From: Algoriphagus iocasae | Lineage (GTDB): Bacteria > Bacteroidota > Bacteroidia > Cytophagales > Cyclobacteriaceae | Reading direction: 5' to 3' | DNA length: 64,000 bases | NCBI RefSeq assembly: GCF_014206875.1 | Contig: NZ_JACIJO010000005.1 | Location: 1 to 64,000, forward strand | Part shown: piece after piece, positions 29,725 through 38,944 of the stretch | How the letters are laid out: every line of letters begins with the position of its first letter | Numbering within the stretch: position 1 is the first letter of the stretch | Translations under genes and position numbers: made by a program | The notes under the pieces: generated by a model | What the model was told of the DNA's origin: nothing | Databases searched by the model: none | What the model saw: the letters and a program-made list of their open reading frames with translations, nothing else

Positions 29725-30049
29725 CGCTTACCTTTTCGATATTTTAAGAACCATCGAGGAGCTCGAAGGCTTTTTTAAGGAAAATGAAATCACATTACAC
29801 ATCCTTTTATCCAAGACAATCATCACAAGAGCGACCGAACGGAATTTAGAGATAATTGGAGAGTGCGTGAAGAAAATATTAGCAATTGACCCTTCATTTC
29901 CTATTTCGAATGCTCGACAGATAATTGCAACTCGAAATTTCATCGCACATGAGTACGGAGTTATTTCTTATGAAATCATTATAGAAGTATTGAACACTCA
30001 CTTACCTATTCTTAAAAGAGAAGTCCATGAATTATTGAAGGGTAAATGA
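29708..30049 (+). CDS. hepT: HEPN-domain RNase toxin (DUF86/HepT family)
   Basis: A 113-residue all-helical HEPN protein. The catalytic motif RX4HXY is exact: Arg76, His81, Tyr83 (TRNFIAHEYGV). ATERNLEIIGE (about 42-52) is the other family signature. Homologues are metal-independent RNases whose Tyr is AMPylated by the partner MntA. Its start lies inside mntA (17 bp overlap), and its stop overlaps the ATG of the downstream glycosyltransferase (ATGA), an unusual coupling for a toxin gene. Confidence 0.9.
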   Translation: MNSKINAYLFDILRTIEELEGFFKENEITLHILLSKTIITRATERNLEIIGECVKKILAIDPSFPISNARQIIATRNFIAHEYGVISYEIIIEVLNTHLPILKREVHELLKGK

Positions 30050-31071
30050 TCATCTACACCTATCCCGTTCGCACAGCATTCACTGATCGTGACTTGGAGA
30101 TGATTCGGCCAGAAATGAACATCAAAGCTTTGGAATTTACCCAGAGCCCTAGCAAACTTCCATTTTACTACCTACTTCAGTTTTTTCAATTGCTTTGGTA
30201 TTTACCTAAGACCACTCAGTATCTCTGTTTCTTTGGAGGCTATCATTCTGTACTTCCTACTTGGTTTGGGAAGACTTTTAACAAGAAATGCATCATTCAG
30301 GCAGGCGGAACCGACTGTATGAACATGCCAGAAATAGGATATGGAAACTTCCGTAAGAAATGGCTTCGCAAAGCCACTGTTTACAGCTTTAAAAATTGCT
30401 CCCTGATTGTACCTGTTGCCGAGGCATTGATGAAACAGGAATATCATTTTGATGATCAAATCAATACGAAACAAGGACTTCTAAACCTAATTCCAGATTT
30501 AAAAACCCCATTTCAGGTGATTCCAAATGGTTTTGACACAGATTTTTGGAAAGACCTAAATACACCAAGGAAAGAGAAGTCATTTATTACAGTTGCAACA
30601 GGTACCTCCAGACATTCCCGAGCCATTATCAAAGGATATGATTTGATAGAACAACTTGCCTCCACCAATTCTGAATATACATTTACATTGGTGGGAGACG
30701 CTGGCTATACTTCTTCCAATAAAAATATCAAGGTGCTGGGAAAGCAGAGCAAAGAACAGCTTCGAGAACTTTTCAACTCACATGTTTTTTACTTGCAACT
30801 CTCTACTTCGGAAGGTTTTCCTAATGCATTGGGTGAAGCTATGGCTTGTGGCTGTGTGCCAATTGGTTCAGCAGTCGGAGCAATCCCAGAGATCATTGGA
30901 AACAATAAGTTGGTTTTGGCAAAAAAAGAGTTGGGGCTATTGCAGCATCTGATTGATTCCATCGAAGATCCTGAAATGGAAGAAATCCGGATTTCCAGTC
31001 AAAAAAGAATCAAGGAAATGTTCAGCTATTCTAAAAGGAAAATGAAACTGATCGAAATTCTTTCAAAATAA
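30046..31071 (+). CDS. Glycosyltransferase family 4 protein
   Basis: A 341-residue GT-B retaining glycosyltransferase. The C-terminal domain has the nucleotide-sugar signature SEGFPNALGEAMACGCVPIG with the E-x7-E pair at about 256-264, and the Gly-rich segment following NLIPDLKTPFQVIPNGFDT. The N-terminal acceptor half (FFGGYHSVLPTWFGK, QAGGTDCMNMPEIG) is less conserved, so the sugar and acceptor are unknown; capsule, O-antigen or glycoprotein modification are possible. Its ATG overlaps the hepT stop, so it is translated from the same message. No other polysaccharide gene is adjacent. Confidence 0.88.
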   Translation: MIIYTYPVRTAFTDRDLEMIRPEMNIKALEFTQSPSKLPFYYLLQFFQLLWYLPKTTQYLCFFGGYHSVLPTWFGKTFNKKCIIQAGGTDCMNMPEIGYGNFRKKWLRKATVYSFKNCSLIVPVAEALMKQEYHFDDQINTKQGLLNLIPDLKTPFQVIPNGFDTDFWKDLNTPRKEKSFITVATGTSRHSRAIIKGYDLIEQLASTNSEYTFTLVGDAGYTSSNKNIKVLGKQSKEQLRELFNSHVFYLQLSTSEGFPNALGEAMACGCVPIGSAVGAIPEIIGNNKLVLAKKELGLLQHLIDSIEDPEMEEIRISSQKRIKEMFSYSKRKMKLIEILSK

Positions 31072-31276
31072 CTTCCTTCTATAAATCACATTTTTCTGAA
31101 ACTAAAGTCTTTATTGTAGCAAAAAGACATTTATGGATCATAAGTGCTTTCTCTTAATAATAACATGATTGTTTATTAATGAAGTTAATTTTGAGAAATC
31201 GAAAGATTTGAGAATCAATTTCCTGTTTCACTTCATTTTTCAACTTTTTGAAAAAATCAAACATTTAAAAGAAAAA

Positions 31277-31349
31277 TAAACCGGTTTTTCCAATTCTTAC
31301 ATTTTTTTCCTGAAATCAGTTGAATTTTTAAACCGATTTTTTCAATTCT
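31277..31349. repeat. Pair of 21-bp direct repeats in a long gap
   Basis: The gap 31072-31562 holds no gene. TAAACCGGTTTTTCCAATTC (31277-31296) recurs as TAAACCGATTTTTTCAATTC (31329-31348), 52 bases on, with two differences. This could be a pair of binding sites or a decayed small repeat. The rest of the gap is AT-rich and holds one terminator. Confidence 0.4.
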
Positions 31350-31376
31350 CGCAAAACACCTTTCATAAACAGGCAT

Positions 31377-31407
31377 AAAAAAAGGGAGCTTTTTAAAAAA
31401 GCCCCCA
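31377..31407 (-). terminator. Terminator downstream of the AraC-family gene
   Basis: On the minus strand GGGGGCTTTTTT folds onto AAAAAGCTCCC and runs into seven T. It lies about 155 bases beyond the regulator's stop codon, leaving a long 3' untranslated stretch. Confidence 0.65.
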
Positions 31408-31562
31408 TCAGTGGGTCTATTGTCAATCGTCTAAAACCAAATAAAGTTTGGCGAAACTGCCAGTGAATCTGTTTTTATGACTTGTTTAATTCCTTAAACT
31501 TAATAAAATTGAATTAAATGCAACAAAAACAGATAAAAATTTTTTAAAAAAATTTTTATCTA

Positions 31563-32486
31563 TCAATTGCTTTGAGATTGGAAGACTTTTGGGGTCAAGC
31601 CGAATTCTTGCTTAAAAGCCCGAATGAAATATGTAATGTTTCTGAAACCTGCCATGTAGCATACTTCCTGAATCTGAAAATGACCTATTTGAAGGTATTG
31701 CTTTGCAAGCTTCAATCGCTCATGAAGCACAAACTCCATTGGGGTTAATCCCAGATCTTGTTTGAAAGACCTCAAAAAATGCGCTTTACTCATGCATGCT
31801 TCACTTGCCAATTCATCCAACGAAATTGTTTCCCGGATATTTTTCTTGATGTAGTCCACCACATGAGCCATCCGATTACCGGCAGCCAGTTCCTTGTATG
31901 TTTTTTCAAGCATTTCCCTCGCTTGAGTTTGGCTTAATCGAATCAGAAGTTCTTTTAAAGCCAGAGTCGCAATCAGATCTTTCTCCTTCGATCCGTCTTT
32001 GACGCCGATTCGAATAAAGCGATTGATGATTTCAGAAAGATCTTGTGTATTGATCAGATGAAAATAACTTAAATCAAGCCCCCAATCTTTAGAGATCATT
32101 TTATCAGGAAACTTCTCATTAAGCAGATTAAAAGTCGCCTCAATCATTTCCTTTGAAATGGAAAGCGCAATGCATTGAGTGGGATTATCCAGATGCGCTT
32201 CCGGAAAATCTATTTTCATGACCTCATTTGGCGGAACGATAACCGACTCACCCGGGAGATAATCAAATCCAGGCTTATCGAATAAATGCATCACTTTTTT
32301 GCCTTTTAGCATGGTCGTAAGGACCAAATCTCCGAATACCAGATTCACATCATCTGCTTGCTGATGGGTTTCAAAAATATTCAGTTCGCAGTTCTCCAGT
32401 GTGTACGTAGTACGGTTCTCCACCAAAGTTTTTAAGTCCCTGGCGTTTCTCCAAGGCACTCCTGCTATAAAATTATTTTGGGTCAT
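31563..32486 (-). CDS. AraC-family transcriptional regulator
   Basis: A 307-residue regulator. The N-terminal ~195 residues form an AraC-N type sensing domain (cupin-like). The C-terminal two helix-turn-helix units span about 205-305: SLDELASEACMSKAHFLRSF and the second HTH with EVCYMAGFRNITYFIRAFK. It is transcribed away from the aldehyde dehydrogenase gene, 177 bp apart. An AraC regulator, this aldehyde dehydrogenase and a DUF779 gene recur together in many bacteria, so it most likely controls the dehydrogenase in response to an aldehyde or alcohol. Confidence 0.93.
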   Translation of the reverse strand: MTQNNFIAGVPWRNARDLKTLVENRTTYTLENCELNIFETHQQADDVNLVFGDLVLTTMLKGKKVMHLFDKPGFDYLPGESVIVPPNEVMKIDFPEAHLDNPTQCIALSISKEMIEATFNLLNEKFPDKMISKDWGLDLSYFHLINTQDLSEIINRFIRIGVKDGSKEKDLIATLALKELLIRLSQTQAREMLEKTYKELAAGNRMAHVVDYIKKNIRETISLDELASEACMSKAHFLRSFKQDLGLTPMEFVLHERLKLAKQYLQIGHFQIQEVCYMAGFRNITYFIRAFKQEFGLTPKVFQSQSN

Positions 32487-32663
32487 GCTTCAATTTACTA
32501 AGAATTATAAGCTTTTAGAAAATTCAGGAATTTATCACGATTCATACTTAAAACGAATAAATCCTACTATTATATCAACTCAGGTGGATGGGATGATGTT
32601 TCAGTGTCATTTTTTTAAATAGGATAAACGGAGATTTGAATAGAACCAAAATAACCGTCAAAA

Positions 32664-34190
32664 ATGACAACATTAACATTATCTCAAACAAAGCCTGTCG
32701 ACAGGCCCTCCGTCAAGGAGAAATATGATCACTTTATTGGAGGAAAATGGGTAGCTCCAAGTTCTGGAGAATATTTTGACAACATCTCACCCATAGATGG
32801 CAAAGCATTTACAAAAGCAGCCCGAGGAAATAAGGAGGATGTAGAAAAAGCCATTGATGCTGCTCATGTTGCCTTCAAGACTTGGTCAAAAACTTCTGCA
32901 GCAGAAAGAAGCCGAGTGCTGAATAAAATTGCCGACATCATTGAAGAAAATCTTGAAATGCTCGCAAGATTAGAAACAGTCGATAATGGCAAAGCGCTGA
33001 GGGAAACTAGAGCTGCAGATCTACCACTTTGCATTGACCATTTTAGATATTTCGCTGGGGTGATTAGAGCCGATGAGAGCAGTATTTCTGAACATGATGA
33101 ACATACTGTTAGTATCGCCCTTCATGAGCCTTTAGGGGTGGTCGCACAGATTATTCCATGGAATTTCCCTCTATTGATGGCAACTTGGAAAATAGCTCCA
33201 GCACTGGCGGCTGGCTGTTGCACGGTGGTAAAACCTGCCGAACAAACTCCAACCAGTCTTATGGTTTTGATGGAGCTAATTGCAGACGTGGTGCCACCAG
33301 GAGTAATTAATGTAGTTACCGGGTTTGGTGTTGAAGCCGGAAAACCTTTGGCAACTTCAAAAAGAGTGGCAAAAGTTGCTTTCACTGGCGAAACAACGAC
33401 TGGTCGCTTGATCATGCAATACGCTTCTGAAAACCTGATTCCTGTGACGATGGAACTGGGAGGGAAATCACCAAATATTTTCATGAAATCAGTAGCCGAT
33501 GCCGATGATGAATTCTTTGACAAAGCAGTAGAAGGCGCTGTAATGTTTGCCCTAAATCAAGGTGAAGTATGTACTTGCCCATCCAGGATTCTCGTTCACG
33601 AGGACATTTACGACAAATTCATGGAGCGGGTGATTGAGCGAACCAAAGCTATCAAAATGGGACATCCCTTGGCAGAAGATACGATGATGGGCGCCCAGGC
33701 TTCGAATGACCAATACGAGAAAATTCTTTCTTATTTGGACATCGGAAAGCAAGAAGGAGCTACAATTCTTTGCGGAGGAGAAAGTGCCGGATTAAACTCT
33801 GGACTTGAAACAGGTTATTATGTAAAACCCACGATTTTCAAAGGGAATAATAAAATGCGCGTTTTTCAGGAAGAAATCTTCGGTCCTGTTACTTGCGTCA
33901 CTACGTTTAAGACCACTGAAGAAGCCATAGAAATCGCAAATGACACCATGTACGGATTAGGAGCTGGACTTTGGTCACGAGATGCTCACGAACTTTACCA
34001 GGTGCCTCGAGCCATACAGGCAGGAAGAGTCTGGGTAAATTGCTACCATGCCTACCCTGCCCACGCGCCATTTGGTGGATATAAAAAATCAGGTTTTGGA
34101 AGAGAAAATCATTTGATGATGCTAGACCATTACCGTCAAACAAAAAACATGTTAATCTCTTATAGTAAAGAGAAACTTGGATTCTTTTAA
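32664..34190 (+). CDS. NAD-dependent aldehyde dehydrogenase
   Basis: A 508-residue ALDH-superfamily enzyme of the acetaldehyde dehydrogenase (ExaC/AldB) type. Catalytic Cys303 is in [11 protein letters not shown] and the general base Glu264 in [10 protein letters not shown]; the cofactor-binding [13 protein letters not shown] segment is at about 164-176. ExaC-like enzymes oxidise acetaldehyde formed from ethanol and related aldehydes. The divergent AraC gene and the downstream DUF779 gene are its usual neighbours. A hairpin at 34213-34246 lies after the stop and before DUF779. Confidence 0.95.
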   Translation: MTTLTLSQTKPVDRPSVKEKYDHFIGGKWVAPSSGEYFDNISPIDGKAFTKAARGNKEDVEKAIDAAHVAFKTWSKTSAAERSRVLNKIADIIEENLEMLARLETVDNGKALRETRAADLPLCIDHFRYFAGVIRADESSISEHDEHTVSIALHEPLGVVAQIIPWNFPLLMATWKIAPALAAGCCTVVKPAEQTPTSLMVLMELIADVVPPGVINVVTGFGVEAGKPLATSKRVAKVAFTGETTTGRLIMQYASENLIPVTMELGGKSPNIFMKSVADADDEFFDKAVEGAVMFALNQGEVCTCPSRILVHEDIYDKFMERVIERTKAIKMGHPLAEDTMMGAQASNDQYEKILSYLDIGKQEGATILCGGESAGLNSGLETGYYVKPTIFKGNNKMRVFQEEIFGPVTCVTTFKTTEEAIEIANDTMYGLGAGLWSRDAHELYQVPRAIQAGRVWVNCYHAYPAHAPFGGYKKSGFGRENHLMMLDHYRQTKNMLISYSKEKLGFF

Positions 34191-34212
34191 ATTGTCAATA
34201 TCTAAAACCAGC

Positions 34213-34246
34213 AAAGGCAGAGGAACTTTCTTCTGCCTTTCTTTTC
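34213..34246 (+). terminator. Hairpin terminator or attenuator between ALDH and DUF779
   Basis: AAAGGCAGA (34213-34221) pairs with TCTGCCTTT (34232-34240) and is followed by CTTTTC. The T tract is short, so it may be a leaky terminator or an mRNA-stabilising 3' end that sets lower DUF779 expression. Confidence 0.6.
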
Positions 34247-34264
34247 ATTTAAAAACCCAAAATA

Positions 34265-34663
34265 ATGGAAACTATTAAGCGAGTACTGATCAGTGAAGAA
34301 GCAAAGGAGACCGTTGATATTTTAAGAAAACGTTTTGGATCAGAGTTGATGTTTCATCAAAGTGGCGGCTGTTGCGATGGAAGCTCTCCGATGTGCTTCG
34401 AAAAGGGTGATTTCAAAGTAGGTAGCCAAGATATTTGGATGGGAGAAGTTTATGGCTGCGATTTTTTCATGAGTGCCGACCAATTTGAATATTGGGAACA
34501 CACACAACTCACCTTAGATATCACATCTGGAAGAGGAAGCAGTTTTTCGATAGAAATACCTATGGGAATCAGGTTTATCATCCGATCAAAGCTTTTCACA
34601 GATGAGGAACTCCAAAATCTTAATCCCATCAAAACAGGCGAGGAATATTTAGCAGAAAGCTAA
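34265..34663 (+). CDS. DUF779 family protein
   Basis: A 132-residue protein of the DUF779 family, whose function is not established. Visible are a Cys/Gly-rich segment HQSGGCCDGSSPMCFEKGDF (about 35-54) with three cysteines that could bind metal, and GRGSSFSIEIPMGIRFIIRS near the C-terminus. The family almost always accompanies an acetaldehyde dehydrogenase, as here, 74 bp downstream. An accessory or metal role in aldehyde oxidation is inference. Confidence 0.9.
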   Translation: METIKRVLISEEAKETVDILRKRFGSELMFHQSGGCCDGSSPMCFEKGDFKVGSQDIWMGEVYGCDFFMSADQFEYWEHTQLTLDITSGRGSSFSIEIPMGIRFIIRSKLFTDEELQNLNPIKTGEEYLAES

Positions 34664-34721
34664 ATTCAATTCATTCCCCTTCTCTCATTTTTCATTATCT
34701 TCAAAAGTACAACCACTACCT

Positions 34722-35882
34722 ATGAAGAAATTAATTATTGCGTTAGGTGTCCTCACTTTCATCTATTTTATCGCGACCCTTCTAGTACCTCCATATATAG
34801 AAGAACAAAGAAACCCAGTCAAAGCTTCTCCACCATATTCTGTTTCTCCAGAAGCCCAGGCAATTTATGATCAATTGGATTTTATCTCTGACCTTCACTG
34901 TGATGCTTTGCTCTGGGGAAGAGACTTGACAAAAAAGGGTGATGCAGGACATGTAGACTTCCCAAGAATGAGGGAAGCCAACGTGGCTTTGGAAATGTTT
35001 ACGATTGTGTCCAAGTCACCAGCTGGGCAAAACATGCAAAGCAACAGTGAGGATGCTTTTGACAATATTACACCTCTTACTATTGCCAAAGGAAATGCTC
35101 CAAACCAATGGTTTAGTCTGATCAACCGAACACTTGGACAGGCAGAAAGCCTCCATGAATTTATTGAAGAAGATGGAAATGTTCTTTTTGTAAAGGATCG
35201 AGCGAGTTTTGAAAATTTGATTGAAGCACGAAAATCAGATAAAACTGTCGTAGGTGGAATGTTGGGAATTGAAGGAGCACATGCTTTAGAGGGTTCTCTT
35301 GAAAACCTGGACAAGGTCTACGAAGCAGGAATCAGAATGATTGGCCCTACACACTTTTTTGACAATGCCCTTGGGGGATCTGCTCATGGAGAAAATGGTG
35401 CTGGATTAACTGACTTTGGTAAGTCAGTCATCAAGCGAATGAATGAGTTGAATATTTTCGTGGATTTAGCCCATAGCTCCCCTGCTATCGTAGATGATGT
35501 GCTAAACATGACCACTAAACCTGTCATTGTCTCTCATACAGGTGTTCGCGGAGTATTAGATTCCCAACGGAATTTGTCTGACGATCAAATCAAAAGAATT
35601 GCTGAAAACGGAGGGATTATTGGCGTGGCATTTTTTGACATGGCTGTAGGCGAACCTGAACTCGAAGGAATCATTGCCTCTATGAAACACATTAAAAACC
35701 TAGTTGGAGTCGATTTCATTGCTTTAGGATCAGATTACGATGGAGCTGTTGAAGTTCCATTTGATATTACCGGACTACCTTTGATCGTGGAAGGACTCTT
35801 AAATGAAGGTTTTACCGAAGTTGAAATTCGGGCCATCATGGGTGAAAATGTTAAGAGATTTTTCCTTAAAAACCTGAACTAA
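34722..35882 (+). CDS. Membrane-anchored dipeptidase (peptidase family M19)
   Basis: A 386-residue zinc dipeptidase of the renal-dipeptidase family. An N-terminal hydrophobic segment (about 4-23) acts as a signal or anchor. Metal ligands are seen in ISDLHCDALLWG (His58-x-Asp60 region), in GIEGAHALEG (bridging Glu) and in the two later His sites DLAHSSP and VSHTGVRG; GSDYDGAVEVP closes the active site. It cleaves dipeptides, including some with D-residues. Its stop overlaps the next start by 1 bp. Confidence 0.93.
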   Translation: MKKLIIALGVLTFIYFIATLLVPPYIEEQRNPVKASPPYSVSPEAQAIYDQLDFISDLHCDALLWGRDLTKKGDAGHVDFPRMREANVALEMFTIVSKSPAGQNMQSNSEDAFDNITPLTIAKGNAPNQWFSLINRTLGQAESLHEFIEEDGNVLFVKDRASFENLIEARKSDKTVVGGMLGIEGAHALEGSLENLDKVYEAGIRMIGPTHFFDNALGGSAHGENGAGLTDFGKSVIKRMNELNIFVDLAHSSPAIVDDVLNMTTKPVIVSHTGVRGVLDSQRNLSDDQIKRIAENGGIIGVAFFDMAVGEPELEGIIASMKHIKNLVGVDFIALGSDYDGAVEVPFDITGLPLIVEGLLNEGFTEVEIRAIMGENVKRFFLKNLN

Positions 35883-36604
35883 TGAACGAATCAGTAATCC
35901 ACCAAGAGAGTAAGTATTTCAAAAAGCTACAGGAATACTTAGGTGAGTTTGTGTATGGAGGAATAGATGGTGCAGTCACTACATTTGCGGTGGTAGCAGG
36001 TGGATTTGGTGCCGATCTGGACTCCGGGATTATCATCATTCTTGGCTTCGCAAATTTATTAGCAGATGGATTCTCTATGTCCGTAGGTGCTTATTTATCA
36101 TCTAAAAGCAATCAGGAAAACTATAAAAAGCACGAAGCAATTGAATACTGGGAAATCGAAAACCTACCAGATGTAGAAAGACAGGAAATCAAAGAAATCT
36201 ATGAGGCCAAAGGTTTTGAAGGAGAATTGCTCGAAAAAGTGGTAGACCAAATCACCTCAAACAAAGACCTTTGGGTAGCAGAAATGATGAAGGACGAGTT
36301 AAATCTCATGGAAGAATCCAAAAGCCCTTTTAAAATCGGACTGGCCACTTTCATCTCTTTCATTTTAGTTGGTTTTATTCCATTGCTGGTTTATTTGTGG
36401 ACTTTTTTTAACCCTTCTTCGATCAACACCTTCTTTTGGACCAGTATACTTACGGGGATTGCTTTTATCATCGTGGGCTGGTTAAAATCGATAGTAAACC
36501 AAACCTCCAGCATTAAAAGTATTTTAGAAACCCTTGCTTTAGGCGTTTTGGCTGCTGTTGTTGCTTATTATGTGGGTGATATTTTAGAGAAATTTTTTAC
36601 ATAA
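35882..36604 (+). CDS. VIT1/CCC1-family membrane transporter
   Basis: A 240-residue membrane protein of the vacuolar iron transporter family. TM1 holds GGIDGAVTTFAVVAGGFGAD (about 22-41) and TM2 contains LADGFSMSVGAYLSSKSNQE (about 59-78). A cytoplasmic helical hairpin rich in Glu (about 80-145) corresponds to the metal-binding domain of VIT1, and three TM helices follow (about 145-238). Family members move Fe2+ or Mn2+ out of the cytoplasm. It is the middle gene of a tight dipeptidase-VIT-DUF5995 run. Confidence 0.92.
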   Translation: MNESVIHQESKYFKKLQEYLGEFVYGGIDGAVTTFAVVAGGFGADLDSGIIIILGFANLLADGFSMSVGAYLSSKSNQENYKKHEAIEYWEIENLPDVERQEIKEIYEAKGFEGELLEKVVDQITSNKDLWVAEMMKDELNLMEESKSPFKIGLATFISFILVGFIPLLVYLWTFFNPSSINTFFWTSILTGIAFIIVGWLKSIVNQTSSIKSILETLALGVLAAVVAYYVGDILEKFFT

Positions 36605-36609
36605 AAACT

Positions 36610-37365
36610 ATGAAAACCATTGATGAAGTTTTAATCCGAATGGATCAAATCGTTTCGGAATGCAAGGCTGGAAATTCACGCGTTGGATATTTCGCGATTC
36701 TATACAGACATGTCACAAGGCGAATCAAAGAGGGTATTTTAAAAATGGAGTTTGAGGATAATCCTCGCATGGAAAAATTGGATGTACTTTTTGCTGGCAG
36801 GTTCATTGATGCCTATGACTTATGGAAAAAAGGTCAAAAACCGACACAGAGCTGGATGGAAGCCTTTGAGGCCAGCAAATCAAGCAAGCATCTGGTTTTG
36901 CAGCATTTATTTTTGGGGATCAATGCCCACATCAATTTGGATCTTGGAATTTCTGCTGCTGAGACTGTTGAAAAAGAACCTTTGGAAGGAATTCAGAAAG
37001 ATTTCAATCAGATCAATTCCATTTTGGCAGAATTGGTAGATGGGGTTAAATCCAATATCAGCAAAGTCTCTCCAGTATTTGGGATGTTAATTCCACTGGC
37101 AAAAGGAAGAGATGAAATGTTGCTGGACTTTAGCATCCAGTTGGCGAGAGATGGAGCCTGGAAATATGCAGGAGAATACTATGTAGCCAATGACCGTAAT
37201 TTCTTGATTCAAGACCGCGATAAGAATATTTCAAAGCTTGCAAAAAAACTGATCAACCCAGGCAAATTTCTTGCATTTATCATCAAAATCGTTGGTTTTG
37301 CAGAGTGGAAATCTGTCAGTAAAACCATGGATCAGTTAGATGTCGTAGCTCAGAAAGTAGTGTAA
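36610..37365 (+). CDS. DUF5995 family protein
   Basis: A 251-residue soluble, mostly helical protein of the DUF5995 family, of unknown function. Recognisable pieces are GYFAILYRHVTRRIKEGI (about 27-44), LFAGRFIDAYD and LFLGINAHINLDLGISAA (about 98-115), where the conserved His and Asp residues suggest a metal or substrate site. It starts 5 bp after the VIT gene. The catalytic role, if any, is unproven. Confidence 0.8.
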   Translation: MKTIDEVLIRMDQIVSECKAGNSRVGYFAILYRHVTRRIKEGILKMEFEDNPRMEKLDVLFAGRFIDAYDLWKKGQKPTQSWMEAFEASKSSKHLVLQHLFLGINAHINLDLGISAAETVEKEPLEGIQKDFNQINSILAELVDGVKSNISKVSPVFGMLIPLAKGRDEMLLDFSIQLARDGAWKYAGEYYVANDRNFLIQDRDKNISKLAKKLINPGKFLAFIIKIVGFAEWKSVSKTMDQLDVVAQKVV

Positions 37366-37366
37366 T

Positions 37367-37573
37367 AAAAAAGAGGCTGTCTGATAAATACTGTTTATCT
37401 CATTGAATGAATTCGAAATTCAGTTCGATTGGCGTATTTTGAATTCGACTACGCTAACAATGTCAGATCGATCTAATGGCACGATATGCGTGTCAGTCCG
37501 AGCGGAGTCGAGGACCCTTCGACTACGCTCAGGCTGACAAATTACAAGCTTTTAGGACAGCCTCCTTTTTTTT
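37367..37573. repeat. ~200-bp intergenic element bounded by GAGGCTGTC inverted repeats
   Basis: The gap between two convergent genes is enclosed by GAGGCTGTC (37373-37381) and GACAGCCTC (37556-37564), with A6 before and T8 after. The ends could act as a bidirectional terminator. Inside are the word TTCGACTACGCT twice (37443 and 37519 regions) and the palindrome described next. It looks like a non-coding mobile element (MITE-like). Confidence 0.6.
37491..37539. repeat. REP-like palindrome, copy A
   Basis: The left arm starts TGTCAGTCCGAGCGGAGTCG (37491) and the right arm ends CGCTCAGGCTGACA (37539); the arms pair with a few G-T or mismatched positions around a short loop. Both arms recur in copy B at 41313-41384 in inverse orientation: one arm is identical over 24 bases, the other differs at one. 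Confidence 0.8.
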
Positions 37574-37581
37574 CATCATGG

Positions 37582-38703
37582 TTAAACTTTTTTCCTCCAT
37601 TTCGACTCAATAGCTTCAATTTCGGCTTCAGTTTGAGCTTTATTTTTACGGTTGGTTTTTTCCTTGTTTAGATCCGTCGCATAAAAATGCGTTTCCTGGA
37701 AATAATCCACTCTGGCTTTCGATTCTCCTTTTGCCTTGGTCCATTTCTCGCTTTTAAATAGCCTCACTCGATCTTCATGCAATTCTAAATATTCATCATA
37801 TGGACCTCTTGGTGAAATCAGTTTCACAAAAATCGGTGCTGTTTCAATGGCAATAAAAAGCAACATGATAAAGACATTTGCCAAGGCCATTGCTGCGCTT
37901 TCCTCAGTCAATGCCGCCAAAGCATCCATCCTTGCTGCAAGTCCATCAAAGCCTTCGATCCCAGGCTGCTGTTTTTCAAATTCGGCTTGTCTCAAGGCCA
38001 TAAACTCCCTGATCTGAGCCTCCACAGTATCAATCCTAACTTGATTCCTGACTTTCAATTCATCCAAAGCGACTTGGGCTGCATCCAGTTGTTCTTCTTT
38101 TTTCTTAGCATTCGTTCCTATTCCTACTATTCCACTCGTCCCTGCCGTCTTTTCTCCAAAACGCTCAGCATCGTATTCTCTTTGCAATTGATCACGGAAA
38201 TCCTCAGCTTCTTTCACTTCCGATTTCAGGCTTTCAATTTTCAATTCCAACTCCTGAATTTCAGGGAAGCCTTTCGCAAGATTCTCTTTGGATTGAGTAA
38301 TAAATTCAGTTCTTTTTTCATCAATTTTTCGATTGATTTCACGCTCAAACATTTTGAGCTCAAGAGGCTTTGAAATCACCAATGCCAGTAAAACTGCCAG
38401 TACCAATCTAGGAATTGCAAGTTTCCATTCAGACCAGGCATTTTCACGTTTCCTCATACTGGAAACAATAAACCGATCCAGATTGAAGATCATAAATCCC
38501 CAGAGAAGTCCGAATAATACAGCTGGTAAAACTGACTGAAAAACTGTGTACAATGCATATCCGGCTGCCAAGGCTGCCAATACTCCTGTGAAAAACACTG
38601 TGGCACCGATTCCTATGTATTTGTTTGACTCTGTAGGAGATCTTTTTAGCAAAGAAAAATTAGCTCCGCTGCAAAACCAGAAAAAACGAGTGAGTTGCTC
38701 CAT
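37582..38703 (-). CDS. DUF4407 membrane protein
   Basis: A 373-residue integral membrane protein of the DUF4407 family. Four TM segments are visible: about 30-55, 58-78, 90-110 and, after a long charged coiled-coil (about 115-270, rich in Glu/Lys/Gln), a fourth at about 282-300. The coiled coil would lie outside the membrane. Family function is unknown; some members occur next to conflict or signalling genes. No partner is evident: it is a single gene facing the DUF5995 gene. Confidence 0.87.
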   Translation of the reverse strand: MEQLTRFFWFCSGANFSLLKRSPTESNKYIGIGATVFFTGVLAALAAGYALYTVFQSVLPAVLFGLLWGFMIFNLDRFIVSSMRKRENAWSEWKLAIPRLVLAVLLALVISKPLELKMFEREINRKIDEKRTEFITQSKENLAKGFPEIQELELKIESLKSEVKEAEDFRDQLQREYDAERFGEKTAGTSGIVGIGTNAKKKEEQLDAAQVALDELKVRNQVRIDTVEAQIREFMALRQAEFEKQQPGIEGFDGLAARMDALAALTEESAAMALANVFIMLLFIAIETAPIFVKLISPRGPYDEYLELHEDRVRLFKSEKWTKAKGESKARVDYFQETHFYATDLNKEKTNRKNKAQTEAEIEAIESKWRKKV

Positions 38704-38910
38704 GAAAAGGGTATTTGGAATGATTTGTCTTTATAACGCTAAAACTTCACCAAAAAACCTCTTAACTACCGCGTAAAGACATAAATGTGACGAAATCATC
38801 TAAAACAGGCCAAAAACAAGCTTTTTGATAAAAATTTTGTGACGAAAAACTAGAGGGACAAAATCGCCAACTGTCCGAAGTGTACGAGTATGAGCATGTT
38901 ATGGACGGTT

Positions 38911-38940
38911 TTGACCATTGCAGAAAAGAAAATATCTTTA
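38911..38940 (+). promoter_or_regulatory. Promoter of the SGNH hydrolase gene
   Basis: TTG (38911-38913), 19 bases, then TATCTTTA (38933-38940), one mismatch to TAnnTTTG. The ATG (38945) follows after four bases, implying a near-leaderless transcript with the same geometry as mntA. Confidence 0.5.
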
Positions 38941-38944
38941 AGAC

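Noticed and set aside
32693-32706. Perfect 14-bp palindrome GCCTGTCGACAGGC in the ALDH gene
   Set aside because: It codes in frame near the N-terminus and has no second copy in the window; taken as chance.
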